The notes under the pieces: model-generated
Databases searched by the model: none
What the model saw: only the letters and a program-made list of their open reading frames with translations
Told to the model about the DNA's origin: nothing
Program-made: the position numbers and the translations under genes
In this document: in pieces, positions 1-8,317 of the stretch
Numbering within the stretch: the first letter of the stretch is position 1
Layout of the letters: the number at the start of each line of letters is the position of its first letter
Source: WLMZ01 sp037139095
GTDB taxonomy: Bacteria > Actinomycetota > Acidimicrobiia > Acidimicrobiales > Ilumatobacteraceae
Assembly (NCBI GenBank): GCA_037139095.1
Contig: JBAXHD010000018.1
Span: forward strand, 1 to 46,952
DNA: 46,952 nt
Reading direction: 5' to 3'

Positions 1-29
1 CCAACGTTGTTCAAGCCTCGGAGGCATGT

Positions 30-800
30 GTGGGTCGGTTAAGTGGCAAGGTTGCGCTGATTACAGGTGCGTCATCGGGGTTGGGTCGCGTTGGCGCCGA
101 GCGTTTCGCTCAAGAGGGCGCGCAGATCGTGATTGCCGACATCAACGATGGCGACGAAGCAGTTGAGGCAATCGCCGCTGCTGGCGGCGAGGCCACCTTT
201 GTGCGCTGCGATGTCACCGACGAGCAGTCGGTTGAGTCTGCTGTTGCGCACGCGGTCGAGACCTTTGGTGGGCTGCATGTGTTGTACAACAACGCCGGCG
301 TCATGCTCGGCGACGACGACGGCCCGACCAACACCTCGATCGAGACATACAACCTCACCATGGACATCAACGTGAAGGGCGTGCTGCTTGGTTGCCGCTA
401 CGCCATTCCCGCAATGCTCGCCAGCGGCGGTGGCTCCATCGTGAACGTTGCGTCGTTTGTGGCGCACATGGGTGCCGCAACTCCGCAGATTGCCTACACC
501 GCTTCGAAGGGCGCCGTGCTGGCCATGACCCGTGAGATTGCAACTATCTATGCCCGTCAGGGCATCCGCGCAAACGCGTTGTGCCCAGGGCCAATCATGA
601 CCCCACTGCTCGCCAAGTTCTTGTCCGACGACGAAAAGCGCAACCGTCGCTTGGTGCACATCCCAATGGGTCGCTTCGGCGAGCCAATCGAGATCGCCAA
701 TGGCGCGCTGTTCTTGGCGAGCGACGAGAGCAGTTGGATGACGGGCCAGTCGCTCATCATCGACGGTGGCATCACCAGCGCGTATGTGACACCGCAGTAA
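30..800 (+). CDS. SDR family NAD(P)-dependent oxidoreductase
   Basis: Classical short-chain dehydrogenase of 256 residues, the usual family length, probably cytoplasmic and oxidising or reducing a hydroxyl/keto group on an unknown substrate. Seen: the cofactor motif TGASSGLG (residues 12-19), NNAG at 87-90, catalytic Ser142, and YxxxK with Tyr156 and Lys160. The C terminus has the WMTGQSLIIDGG pattern typical of the FabG-like group. The start is GTG at 30, chosen because GGAGG at 20-24 lies five bases upstream. The ATG at 26 is in another frame. The gene is followed after 68 bases by a 3-hydroxyisobutyrate-dehydrogenase-like gene on the same strand, so they may be co-transcribed. The substrate cannot be told from sequence. 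Confidence 0.93.
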   Translation: MGRLSGKVALITGASSGLGRVGAERFAQEGAQIVIADINDGDEAVEAIAAAGGEATFVRCDVTDEQSVESAVAHAVETFGGLHVLYNNAGVMLGDDDGPTNTSIETYNLTMDINVKGVLLGCRYAIPAMLASGGGSIVNVASFVAHMGAATPQIAYTASKGAVLAMTREIATIYARQGIRANALCPGPIMTPLLAKFLSDDEKRNRRLVHIPMGRFGEPIEIANGALFLASDESSWMTGQSLIIDGGITSAYVTPQ

Positions 801-868
801 CGCGCCGGCATCGTGGCGCGCGAAAGATCGCGGCGAGACGCGCTGCGGCATGTCAGAATCGTTGACCT

Positions 869-1741
869 ATGGCACAGGTCGCATTCATTGGTTTAGGAGT
901 CATGGGTGCGCCAATGGCGCGCCATCTCAGCGGCAAGGGTCACGACGTAACGGTCTACAACCGCACTGCGGCCAAGGCCGAGCAGTGGGTCGAGGCCAAC
1001 GGTGGCTGGCGCGCAGCTACCCCACGTGAGGCCGCCGAAGATGCCGATTTTGTGTTCGTCTGCGTGGGCAACGACGATGACCTTCGCTCGGTGGTTTTGG
1101 GCGCCGATGGTGCTCTCGCCGGAATGAGCGCAGGCTCGGTGCTTGTTGATCACACCACCGCTAGCGCCGATGTCGCTCGCGAATTGTCGGTAGCTGCGGC
1201 TGCCGTTGGCGTTGGGTTTGTCGATGCTCCGGTCAGCGGGGGTCAGGCGGGTGCCGAGAATGGTGTGCTCACCGTGATGTGCGGCTGCGACGACCTGCTG
1301 GTGTTTAGTAGGGCCAAGGCAGTGATCGCTGCCTACTCAAAGGCGTGCGAGTTGATGGGCGATGCAGGCGCTGGGCAGCTCACCAAGATGGTGAATCAAA
1401 TCTGCATTGCAGGCTTGGTGCAGGCGCTGGCCGAGGGCATCAACTTTGCCCAACGCGCTGGCCTCGATGTCGACAAAGTGGTCGAGACCATCGGGAAGGG
1501 TGCTGCGCAAAGCTGGCAAATGGACAACCGAGCGATCACGATGTCGCGGGGCGAGTTTGAGTTTGGCTTCGCTGTCGAGTGGATGCGCAAAGACCTAGGT
1601 ATCTGCCTCGACGAAGCGGCTCGTAACGGAGCGCGACTTCCGGTTGCAACGCTGGTCGATCAGTTCTACGAACAGGTCATTGCCCGCGGTGGCAAGCGCT
1701 GGGACACCAGCAGCTTGATGTATCTACTTGCCAACGATTGA
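869..1741 (+). CDS. 3-hydroxyisobutyrate dehydrogenase-like beta-hydroxyacid dehydrogenase
   Basis: NAD(P)-dependent beta-hydroxyacid dehydrogenase of 290 residues, the family's normal size. Seen: N-terminal Rossmann motif GLGVMG (8-13); the substrate-binding stretch DAPVSGGQAGAENG (119-132) containing Ser123; and the catalytic-lysine region GAGQLTKMVNQ with Lys173. Family members oxidise 3-hydroxyisobutyrate, tartronate semialdehyde or related short hydroxyacids; which one applies here is not decided by the sequence. The residues after the SGG motif (MCGCDD instead of the usual xGGxx) are slightly unusual. There is no Shine-Dalgarno; a CAGAAT hexamer at 854-859 could be a -10 for a nearly leaderless message. 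The stop lies one base from the stop of the convergent P450 gene. Confidence 0.9.
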   Translation: MAQVAFIGLGVMGAPMARHLSGKGHDVTVYNRTAAKAEQWVEANGGWRAATPREAAEDADFVFVCVGNDDDLRSVVLGADGALAGMSAGSVLVDHTTASADVARELSVAAAAVGVGFVDAPVSGGQAGAENGVLTVMCGCDDLLVFSRAKAVIAAYSKACELMGDAGAGQLTKMVNQICIAGLVQALAEGINFAQRAGLDVDKVVETIGKGAAQSWQMDNRAITMSRGEFEFGFAVEWMRKDLGICLDEAARNGARLPVATLVDQFYEQVIARGGKRWDTSSLMYLLAND

Positions 1742-1742
1742 T

Positions 1743-2945
1743 CTAGAGCGACAGCGGCAGGTGATCGACTCCGCGGATGGTGAGTCGATCTCGCCAGCCG
1801 GGCTCTCCAGCAAGACTGAGATTCGGGAAGCGCTGCACGAGCGAACCAATGGCAATCTGCGCTTCGAGCTTGGCCAGCGCTGAGCCAAGGCAGTAGTGAA
1901 TGCCGCCGCCCAATGCGAGATGGCGACCCGCGTTGGAGCGGTCGAGACGCAGCGTGTGTGGATTGTCGAACATGGCTGGATCGTGATTCGCGGCACCCAA
2001 CAGCGCCATCACGACCGAGCCTGCCTCGACGCGAACATCACCGAAATCGACCGGCACGAGCGGCACGCGAACCGTGAGTTGCACGGGCCCGTCGAAGCGC
2101 AGTAGCTCGTCGACTGCAACGGTGCCGATGGCGGGATTGTCACGCCACAGCGTGATCTGATCTGGGTGTCGCAGCAGCGCCAATGTGCCATTTCCAATGA
2201 GGTTCACTGTGGTCTCATGGCCGGCAACGTAGAGCAGCAGCACGAACGAGATGAGTTCGGCTTCGGTCATGCGGTCGCCGCTCTCTTCGGCCTGGATGAG
2301 CGCTGACAAGATGTCGTCACCGAGATTGCCGCGGCGTTCGTTGATGACCGAAACCAGATACGGCACGAGTTGTTCAATGGCGTTGTCGGCGTTGTCGAGG
2401 TCTTCCTCGGTAGCCGTAGGTTCGAGTGATGCGGTGATGTGCTGTGACCAGTCGCGCAACTCGACGGCGCGATCGGTGGGCATCAGCAACATGTCGCTGA
2501 TCACTTGAAACGGCAGCGGGAAGGCAAGGTCGTCGACGAGCTCAATGGAGCCTTTGTCGGCAGCGTGATCGAGCACGTCGTCTACCAACTGCTGGATGCG
2601 CGGCCGCAATTGCTCGATGGCCGATGGTGTGAACGCCTTGCTCACGAGGCGGCGCAGGCGGGTGTGGTCGGGAGGATCGAGATTGAGAATCGACTTGCTG
2701 ATTGATTCGGATCGGCGGTCGCGGCGCGCTTGCTGAAATGGGGTGGGTGGGCCGGTCACGTTCTTTTCGAGGTCGCGGCTGAAATCGTTGCTGCGCAAGG
2801 TTGTGGCGACGTCTTCGTATCGCGACAGCACCACGGTTCCAAAGGGTGTGGGGTATGCCGGAGCGCTCTCGCGTAGCACGTCGTAGAACGGGTACGGGTC
2901 GGCCCGAAAGGCTGGGTCGAACGGGTTGAACAGCAGCTCGGTCAT
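1743..2945 (-). CDS. Cytochrome P450
   Basis: Soluble bacterial cytochrome P450 of 400 residues. Seen: the I-helix oxygen-activation motif AGHETT (241-246), the K-helix ExxR pair Glu280 and Arg283, and the heme loop LGGGIHYCLG with the thiolate Cys352. P450s insert an oxygen atom into C-H bonds and need an external ferredoxin and reductase; no redox partner gene lies nearby. The open frame continues about 77 codons upstream, but that stretch is the reverse frame of the preceding SDR. The start at 2945 is favoured because the family N terminus begins there and because it overlaps the SDR stop in an ATGA, indicating translational coupling. The substrate is unknown; pairing with an SDR suggests hydroxylation followed by alcohol oxidation. 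Confidence 0.95.
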   Translation of the reverse strand: MTELLFNPFDPAFRADPYPFYDVLRESAPAYPTPFGTVVLSRYEDVATTLRSNDFSRDLEKNVTGPPTPFQQARRDRRSESISKSILNLDPPDHTRLRRLVSKAFTPSAIEQLRPRIQQLVDDVLDHAADKGSIELVDDLAFPLPFQVISDMLLMPTDRAVELRDWSQHITASLEPTATEEDLDNADNAIEQLVPYLVSVINERRGNLGDDILSALIQAEESGDRMTEAELISFVLLLYVAGHETTVNLIGNGTLALLRHPDQITLWRDNPAIGTVAVDELLRFDGPVQLTVRVPLVPVDFGDVRVEAGSVVMALLGAANHDPAMFDNPHTLRLDRSNAGRHLALGGGIHYCLGSALAKLEAQIAIGSLVQRFPNLSLAGEPGWRDRLTIRGVDHLPLSL

Positions 2946-3709
2946 CGTGGTGGGATCAATCCGTGAAATGGGGGAGTGGGTTCGTATTGAGTAATGGGAA
3001 GGTCGCCCCACACCGCCCACACCGAGCCCGGCTTGTTGGCCTCGAGCGCAGTGATGACGGTGTCGGCTACACGCTCGGGCGACATGATCGGAACCCCCAT
3101 CACGCCAAGCATTTGGCGTGCTTCGGTGGACACGATGTTCGTGTCGGCAAAGCCCGGGCAGATGGCGCTGGTGCACACGCCGCGGGGCCCGGCTGCAGCG
3201 CCGAGTGACTTGGCGAAGCCAACAACAGCGTGCTTCGTGAGGGCATAGATGGGGTCGAACTGCACGGCGCCGAGTCCGGCCATCGATGCGGTCATCACAA
3301 TGTGGCCACGGCCACGCTCGAGCATCTTGGGCAGCACTGCGCGGGCGCCGAACACAACACCATCGACATTGGCGCCCATGATGCGGCCATAGGCCTCATC
3401 GGTGACCTCACTGAGCGGTTCGTCGCTGAACTGCGAACCGGGCAAGCGGGTGCTGACGCCAGCGTTGAGGAACGCAATGTCGAGTGCATCGAGTGGATCG
3501 ATGAGATCGTGCCACGCCTTGGCACTGGATACATCGAGATGGTGGTATTCGCCGCCAACTTCGGCTGCCACTGCGGCACCATCAACATCGTTGAGGTCGG
3601 TGACGATGACGTGTGCGCCAAGCGAGGCGAAGCGTCGTGCGACGGTGGCTCCAATGCCGCTGGCGCCGCCCGTAACGAGAGCACGTTGTCCGGTGAGATC
3701 AAGCTTCAT
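2942..3709 (-). CDS. SDR family oxidoreductase
   Basis: Classical SDR of 255 residues. Seen: TGGASGIG (13-20), an LNAG motif at 81-84, catalytic Ser142, Tyr155 and Lys159 (YALTK). First gene of a two-gene operon with the P450, joined by an ATGA overlap. The start at 3709 is chosen because it gives the expected N terminus (MKLDLTGQRALVTGG) and because a TACAGT -10 hexamer (3721-3716 on the minus strand) ends seven bases before it, which fits a leaderless message. The in-frame start 23 codons upstream would include the promoter and is rejected. The promoter region holds a perfect palindrome (3743-3770). The substrate is not identifiable. Confidence 0.93.
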   Translation of the reverse strand: MKLDLTGQRALVTGGASGIGATVARRFASLGAHVIVTDLNDVDGAAVAAEVGGEYHHLDVSSAKAWHDLIDPLDALDIAFLNAGVSTRLPGSQFSDEPLSEVTDEAYGRIMGANVDGVVFGARAVLPKMLERGRGHIVMTASMAGLGAVQFDPIYALTKHAVVGFAKSLGAAAGPRGVCTSAICPGFADTNIVSTEARQMLGVMGVPIMSPERVADTVITALEANKPGSVWAVWGDLPITQYEPTPPFHGLIPPR

Positions 3710-3715
3710 GATCCG

Positions 3716-3721
3716 ACTGTA
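3716..3721 (-). promoter_or_regulatory. Candidate -10 element for the SDR/P450 operon
   Basis: TACAGT read on the minus strand matches the actinobacterial TAnnnT -10 consensus and ends seven bases before the ATG at 3709, so the transcript would be leaderless. The same spacing recurs before other SD-less genes in this window. Motif seen; promoter activity inferred. Confidence 0.5.
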
Positions 3722-3742
3722 AACGCCCCAACGACTGATCTG

Positions 3743-3770
3743 CGAAACGTCAGGGGGGACTGACGTTTCG
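3743..3770. promoter_or_regulatory. Perfect inverted repeat, candidate operator
   Basis: Two perfect 11-base arms (CGAAACGTCAG at 3743-3753 and its complement at 3760-3770) flank the six bases GGGGGA. It lies 34-61 bases upstream of the SDR start, over the expected -35 region of the SDR/P450 operon. A 28-bp dyad at that place is typical for a dimeric repressor such as a TetR-family protein. No regulator gene is adjacent. A hairpin role is possible but less likely, because the nearest upstream gene stop (3921) is 150 bases away. Confidence 0.6.
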
Positions 3771-3920
3771 TAGGTCAAGTCAGAAGGGCCGAGACGTAAT
3801 CACAAGCGACAGCATTGCTGCCATTGTGAACGCCACGAACGTAATGCTGGGGAGCACACTTTTTTGCACGCTTGTGTATCGGCGCGAATATAGGCGCCCT
3901 TGAGAGATTTCTTCGGTGGC

Positions 3921-5138
3921 TTATTGCGCGGCAGCAGCAGTAGCGAAGATGTCGAGTAAGCGATCGAGTTGCTCGTCGGTGATAACCAGCGGTGGGCAGA
4001 ACGTGTTGGTGTCGGCGTTCAGCGCGCGAACGATGCCGCCGTTGGCGAGCATGCGATCGCGAATCGCCAATGCGTTCTGATCGGGTCGCAGTCCGGCGGC
4101 CCACACGGCGCCCTCGCCACGCGCGTGATCGATGATTCCGTCGGCGGCCAATGCCTGCAGCGCCGCCCCGAGACGAGCTCCCACATGCTTGGCGCGGTTC
4201 ACCAGATCTTCGCGTTGCATGATCTCGAGGTTCTTGAGGCCGGCTGCGCACACGCTGGCGTGACCGCTGTAGGTGTAGCCGTGACGCAAGATGAACGTTG
4301 GGTCGGACTCGAGCGCATCGAGTGGCTTGCGGCCCACGATCACTCCGCCCAGGGGCTGATACCCAGAGGTAACCGCTTTGGCGAACCCAAGGAAGTCGGG
4401 GGTCACGCCGTAGTGCTGCGAACCAAACCATGACCCAAGTCGGCCAAAGCCGGTGATGACCTCGTCGAAAATCAGGTGGGCACCGTGCTGATCGCACAGT
4501 CGTCGCAGACCGAGTAGGTAGTTGTCGGCGGGCGGAAACACGCCGCCGGCTCCTTGCAGCGGTTCGGTGATGACAGCGGCGATCTCGGCGCTGCGTTCTT
4601 TCATCAACGAGGCCAATGCCTCGATGTCATCGCTGGGCACCTGCACCACATCGGTCAGCAATGGTCCAAAGCCAACGCGGTTTGGGGCGATGCCCTGCGC
4701 GCTCGTGCCGCCATAGTTGGTGCCGTGATACCCGCGTGTGCGGCTGATGATGAGCGTGCGCTCGGGGTGTCCGGCTTGCACGTGAGCGAGGCGCGACAAC
4801 TTCATTGCGGTGTCTACCGATTCGCTGCCGCTATCGCAGAAGAACACACGACCATCGGGAATGGGGCTCAACGACAGCAACTTCTCGGCGAGTTCGTCGG
4901 CGGGTGCGTTAGTGAATGGATCGAAGCACGAGTACGTCTCGAGCGTGCTCATCTGAGCATGCACGGCGTCGGCCATCTCGCGGCGGCCGTGGCCGATGGC
5001 GCAGTACCACAGACTGGCCATGCCATCGATGAACTCTTTGCCGTCGGCGTCCCAGAGCAGAGCGCCGTCGCCGCGCACAATGCGAATAAACGACTCGCGG
5101 GTGGGTGAAGCAAATGGATGCAGAAAGGCCGATGGCAT
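3921..5138 (-). CDS. Class III PLP-dependent aminotransferase
   Basis: Fold-type I aminotransferase of 405 residues, related to omega-amino-acid:pyruvate and diaminopelargonate aminotransferases. With the start at 5138 the visible marks are the cofactor aspartate in LIFDEVITGFGR (Asp225), the PLP lysine in FAKAVTSGY (Lys254), the ITEPLQGAGG segment (around 190-199) and the CDSGSESVDTAMK cofactor-phosphate region (around 101-113). The ATG at 5138 is preferred over a TTG at 5147 because a TACCGT hexamer (5152-5147) ends nine bases before it, giving a leaderless start. The gene stands alone: 211 bases separate it from the SDR downstream and 154 from the alcohol dehydrogenase upstream. It could act on a beta- or omega-amino acid or a diamine; the amine donor is not determinable here. 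Confidence 0.92.
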   Translation of the reverse strand: MPSAFLHPFASPTRESFIRIVRGDGALLWDADGKEFIDGMASLWYCAIGHGRREMADAVHAQMSTLETYSCFDPFTNAPADELAEKLLSLSPIPDGRVFFCDSGSESVDTAMKLSRLAHVQAGHPERTLIISRTRGYHGTNYGGTSAQGIAPNRVGFGPLLTDVVQVPSDDIEALASLMKERSAEIAAVITEPLQGAGGVFPPADNYLLGLRRLCDQHGAHLIFDEVITGFGRLGSWFGSQHYGVTPDFLGFAKAVTSGYQPLGGVIVGRKPLDALESDPTFILRHGYTYSGHASVCAAGLKNLEIMQREDLVNRAKHVGARLGAALQALAADGIIDHARGEGAVWAAGLRPDQNALAIRDRMLANGGIVRALNADTNTFCPPLVITDEQLDRLLDIFATAAAAQ

Positions 5139-5146
5139 AAGGGTCA

Positions 5147-5152
5147 ACGGTA
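5147..5152 (-). promoter_or_regulatory. Candidate -10 element for the aminotransferase gene
   Basis: TACCGT on the minus strand fits TAnnnT and ends nine bases before the ATG at 5138. There is no Shine-Dalgarno, so a leaderless transcript is likely. Motif seen; function inferred. Confidence 0.45.
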
Positions 5153-5235
5153 GCCGCTTACGTCTTCGACGGATTGCCTTCTTTGGGTGTCAGCCGAACT
5201 GTCACCTGCAGCGTTGGCGCCAATTGATGTTCCTC

Positions 5236-5276
5236 ATAAAGCATCAGCGCACGGTTGGCGTGCGCTCATGCTTTAT
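5236..5276 (-). terminator. Long hairpin, probable transcription terminator
   Basis: ATAAAGCAT and AGCGCAC on the left arm pair with GTGCGCT and ATGCTTTAT on the right arm: 16 paired bases, one C-C mismatch, seven-base loop. It begins 17 bases beyond the stop of the minus-strand alcohol dehydrogenase operon. The outer AT-rich part gives a short U-run on either strand, so it may work in both directions. Confidence 0.75.
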
Positions 5277-5292
5277 GGCGGGCCAGGGTGGC

Positions 5293-6366
5293 TCACTGTG
5301 AGTCGTTGGGGGTGACCACAGCGCGTCCGCGCAGTTGGCCGTGATGCAGTGCGTCGTAGGCCTGGGTCACGTTGTCGAGCGAGAACAGGTCGGCGTCGCT
5401 GCGGATCAGGCCTTGCTCGGCAAGACGCACCACATCGTGAGCATCGGACACGCTCGAGCCTTGAAAGTTCACGACCTCGCCATCGCGCGGGAGTCCGCCA
5501 TACCACTGGCGCTTGAGGGTGCCGCCGTTTGAGCCGATGATGGCATATGTGCCAAAGGGCTGAACGCTGCCGACCCCAACATCGATGGTCGAGTCGATAC
5601 CCACGAAGTCGAGCACCGCAGTAGCGCCTTCGCCGTTGGTGATGCGACGCAACTCGCCGGCCGTTGTCTTGTCGACACCGCTGATGGTGTGATGTGCGCC
5701 GAGCTCGGTGGCGTACGCCAAGCGCGGCTCGTTGTTGTCGATGGCGATGACCGTGGCCGGACTGAGCGCACGAAGTATCTGAATCGCGAACGCGCCAAGG
5801 CCGCCGGCGCCGATGACCACAGCGGTGGATCCGGGAGTGAGCTTGTGCAGCACCTTGCGCACACCGTGATATGAGGTTGCGCCAGCATCGGTGAGCGGCG
5901 CCGCCACTCGCGGATCGAGCGAGCCGATGGCAACCACGTCGCGCGGGGCGCGGGCCTTCACGAATTGGGCGAGGCCACCATCGCGTCCGTAGCCGCGTCC
6001 GGCAAGCCCGTGAGGGCAGGCGCTGTCGTGGCCGCGCAAGCAGAGCGCACACACGCCGCACGAGCTTGGAGACACCAGCGCGACGGCTTGTCCGACCTCG
6101 AAGCCGTTGACGTCGTCGCCGATAGCTGCGATCCATCCGCCCACTTCGTGGCCGAGCGTGAACGGCATCTGCCAACCAATGAGTTCGCCGATGGAGCCGG
6201 GCAGTTCCATCATGGTGAGGTCGCTGTGGCACAAGCCGTTGCCGGCCACCTTGATGAGTACCTCGCCGGCGCTGATGTTGGGAACGTTGGTCTCGACGAG
6301 CTGCGGTGGCTGCTGCCATTCGAGAAGCCGATACGCGAGCATCGTCTTCGGTAGCGACGGGCTCAT
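5293..6366 (-). CDS. Zinc-dependent alcohol dehydrogenase (MDR family)
   Basis: Medium-chain alcohol dehydrogenase of 357 residues. Seen: catalytic zinc ligands Cys46 (GLCHSD) and the GHE motif at 72-74; a structural zinc site with four cysteines (103, 106, 109, 117); and the Rossmann motif GAGGLGAFA in the second half, followed by IAIDNN with an acidic residue that suggests NAD preference. Last gene of the kinase-P450-SDR-ADH operon; its ATG overlaps the upstream SDR stop as ATGA, which fixes the start at 6366, although the frame is open for 127 more codons. It probably oxidises an alcohol released or made by the same pathway. A terminator-like hairpin follows. Confidence 0.94.
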   Translation of the reverse strand: MSPSLPKTMLAYRLLEWQQPPQLVETNVPNISAGEVLIKVAGNGLCHSDLTMMELPGSIGELIGWQMPFTLGHEVGGWIAAIGDDVNGFEVGQAVALVSPSSCGVCALCLRGHDSACPHGLAGRGYGRDGGLAQFVKARAPRDVVAIGSLDPRVAAPLTDAGATSYHGVRKVLHKLTPGSTAVVIGAGGLGAFAIQILRALSPATVIAIDNNEPRLAYATELGAHHTISGVDKTTAGELRRITNGEGATAVLDFVGIDSTIDVGVGSVQPFGTYAIIGSNGGTLKRQWYGGLPRDGEVVNFQGSSVSDAHDVVRLAEQGLIRSDADLFSLDNVTQAYDALHHGQLRGRAVVTPNDSQ

Positions 6367-7136
6367 CGCGCGCCGGGCCAATCGGTGGCGCGCAGCGCGG
6401 CGTCGGTGCCGCCGTCCATCACGACGAAGCTGCCCACGAAGAACGACGCCATGGGCGACAGCAGATAGGCCAATAAGCCGGCTACTTCTTCGGGCTGTCC
6501 GGCTCGCTGGATGGGCACCGGATAGGTATCGCCAAGGCCGAGCACAAAGTCGATGCCACCTTCGGTCATTGGTGTTGCGATGAGGCCTGGCGCAATGGCG
6601 TTGAGTCGAATGCCCGAGCCAATCCAGTCGTTGGTGGTGGCTTGGGTGCGTACCCAGTGGGCCAGAGCCATCTTTGACGCTGGGTAGCCGCCCATCGGCG
6701 AGCCTGCCGCGGCGTGGCGCGCGCCCGGCTCGTCGTGGGCAAGACACGCGGCCACAGCCGCAAGTGGTATGCCCTTTTGTGCGGTGGTGCTGTTTGAGCT
6801 GATGGCGACCGCGCTGGGGTTGGTGCCTCGCGCCAGCAAGGGACGCAGGCCATCGAGAGCCGCAACAGCGCCGAAGTAATTGATCGACACCACAAGTTCT
6901 TCGTTGCTGCCGTTAGAGCTGATGCCAGCCCCGGCCACAAGACCGTCGAGTACGCCGTTGCATGCGGCGGTGACGTGTTCGATCATCGCGACGCGGCCTG
7001 CGGGGGTAGATACATCGGCGATGACTTCGGCATCGCGAATGTCGACGCCGATCACGCGGTGCCCTTGTGCCTCAAGAACTGCGCGAGTGGCAGAGCCGAT
7101 GCCGCCGGACGAACCGGTGATGACGATGGTGCCCAC
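6363..7136 (-). CDS. SDR family oxidoreductase, 3-alpha-hydroxysteroid-dehydrogenase-like
   Basis: SDR of 257 residues starting with GTG at 7136, two bases after the P450 stop. Seen: TGSSGGIG at 7-14, the serine segment AISSNSTT, and YPASK as the catalytic Tyr/Lys motif. The spacing between Ser and Tyr is longer than usual, with an insert rich in Ala and His. This insert, a missing classical NNAG (AGAGISSN instead) and the GIRLNAIAPGLIATPM ending resemble the group around Comamonas 3-alpha-hydroxysteroid dehydrogenase/carbonyl reductase. The true substrate is not proven. The far upstream open frame is antisense-type composition and was discarded. Its stop overlaps the ADH start. Confidence 0.88.
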   Translation of the reverse strand: MGTIVITGSSGGIGSATRAVLEAQGHRVIGVDIRDAEVIADVSTPAGRVAMIEHVTAACNGVLDGLVAGAGISSNGSNEELVVSINYFGAVAALDGLRPLLARGTNPSAVAISSNSTTAQKGIPLAAVAACLAHDEPGARHAAAGSPMGGYPASKMALAHWVRTQATTNDWIGSGIRLNAIAPGLIATPMTEGGIDFVLGLGDTYPVPIQRAGQPEEVAGLLAYLLSPMASFFVGSFVVMDGGTDAALRATDWPGAR

Positions 7137-7138
7137 TG

Positions 7139-8317
7139 CTATGCGCCGACCAGTTCGATGCGGGCCGACTTGAGGCCAAACACGAATGCGTTCGGAAGCG
7201 CCTCGATGGTGTCTTCGATGATGCGGAACGATTCGACGCGGCGAACGAACTCTTCGAAGAAGGTGCGAATCTCGAGTCGGGCCAACGCTGCGCCAAGGCA
7301 GAAGTGAGTGCCGAAGCCGAACGCGATGTGTTGGTTCGGAGTGCGGGTGATGTCGAACGTTTCGGGATCGACGAAGTGGGTGGTGTCGCGGTTGGCAGAC
7401 GAATACATCATCAGCACTTGGTTGCCGGCCGGGATGATGGTGCCGTTGAGGTTGTAATCGGTGACGGCAACGCGGCACATGTTGTGAATGGGCGTGACGT
7501 AGCGGATGAACTCTTCGACCGCCACAGTGAGGTCGGCGCCGTTCTTGAGGCGCGCCCATTGCTCGGGGTTGGCGTGCAGGTTGAGCAACGTGCGGCCGAT
7601 CACCGTGCGGGTGGTCTCGGCGCCGCCGTCGAGCAACAGCAGCGCATCGGAGATTGCTTCGTCGACACCAAATGGGTGGCCAGGAATTTCGACGGTGGTG
7701 TACAGACTCATCAGGTCGTCCATCGGACAGCCCTTCTTCGTTTCGTACAACTCGGCGGCTGCGACAGCGAACTCGATAGCGGCGTTCATGCCGTCGTCGT
7801 TGAAGTAGCGGGGGCCGCCACCAAGTGCAATGGTGCGCTCTGACCAGTCGCGCAGCTTTGGCCAATCGGAGTCTTCAAAACCCAGCAAGCGACCGATCAT
7901 GAGCGCGGGAAGCGGCGAAGCGAGGTCGGCAATGACCTCGACGTCGTCTTTGGCGAACGCCGCATCGAGCAGGCCGGTGACAACCGCACGCACGGCCTCT
8001 TGCTTGTCGGCAACGGCTTTGTGGGTGAAACGACGAGAGACCAAGTTGCGACGCAATGCATGCAGTGGATCGTCGAGTCCGATGATGGCTTGGTCGGCTG
8101 GAAGGTTGGGGCGGTAGCCGCCCTTCACCTGATCGCCGCTGATGAATACGTCTTTGCGGCGCTCGATCTCGACGATGTCGTCGTAACGCGAAATCCCCCA
8201 CAGCTCGTTGATGGAGTCCCAGTACGCAGGGGCGTTCTCGCGCATCCAGGCGTAGGTGGCGTACGGGTTGTTGATATAGAAATCGCCATCGAGAAGGTCG
8301 ATAGTTCTGGTGCTCAT
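7139..8317 (-). CDS. Cytochrome P450
   Basis: P450 of 392 residues. Seen: I-helix GGAETT (231-236), ExxR pair Glu269/Arg272, and heme loop FGFGTHFCLG with Cys340. The start at 8317 overlaps the kinase stop as ATGA; the longer frame upstream is the reverse frame of the kinase. It differs clearly from the P450 at 1743-2945 (different I-helix and heme loop), so the two are not a recent duplication. The FGFGTHFCLG and GGAETT patterns occur in actinobacterial P450s that oxidise terpenoids, steroids or fatty acids; assigning one of these is inference. It sits between an FGGY kinase and an SDR, as part of one operon. Confidence 0.94.
   Translation of the reverse strand: MSTRTIDLLDGDFYINNPYATYAWMRENAPAYWDSINELWGISRYDDIVEIERRKDVFISGDQVKGGYRPNLPADQAIIGLDDPLHALRRNLVSRRFTHKAVADKQEAVRAVVTGLLDAAFAKDDVEVIADLASPLPALMIGRLLGFEDSDWPKLRDWSERTIALGGGPRYFNDDGMNAAIEFAVAAAELYETKKGCPMDDLMSLYTTVEIPGHPFGVDEAISDALLLLDGGAETTRTVIGRTLLNLHANPEQWARLKNGADLTVAVEEFIRYVTPIHNMCRVAVTDYNLNGTIIPAGNQVLMMYSSANRDTTHFVDPETFDITRTPNQHIAFGFGTHFCLGAALARLEIRTFFEEFVRRVESFRIIEDTIEALPNAFVFGLKSARIELVGA

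Noticed and set aside
3921..5147. TTG start at 5147 for the aminotransferase
   Set aside because: It would place the start inside the apparent TACCGT promoter element; the ATG at 5138 fits the leaderless pattern seen elsewhere.
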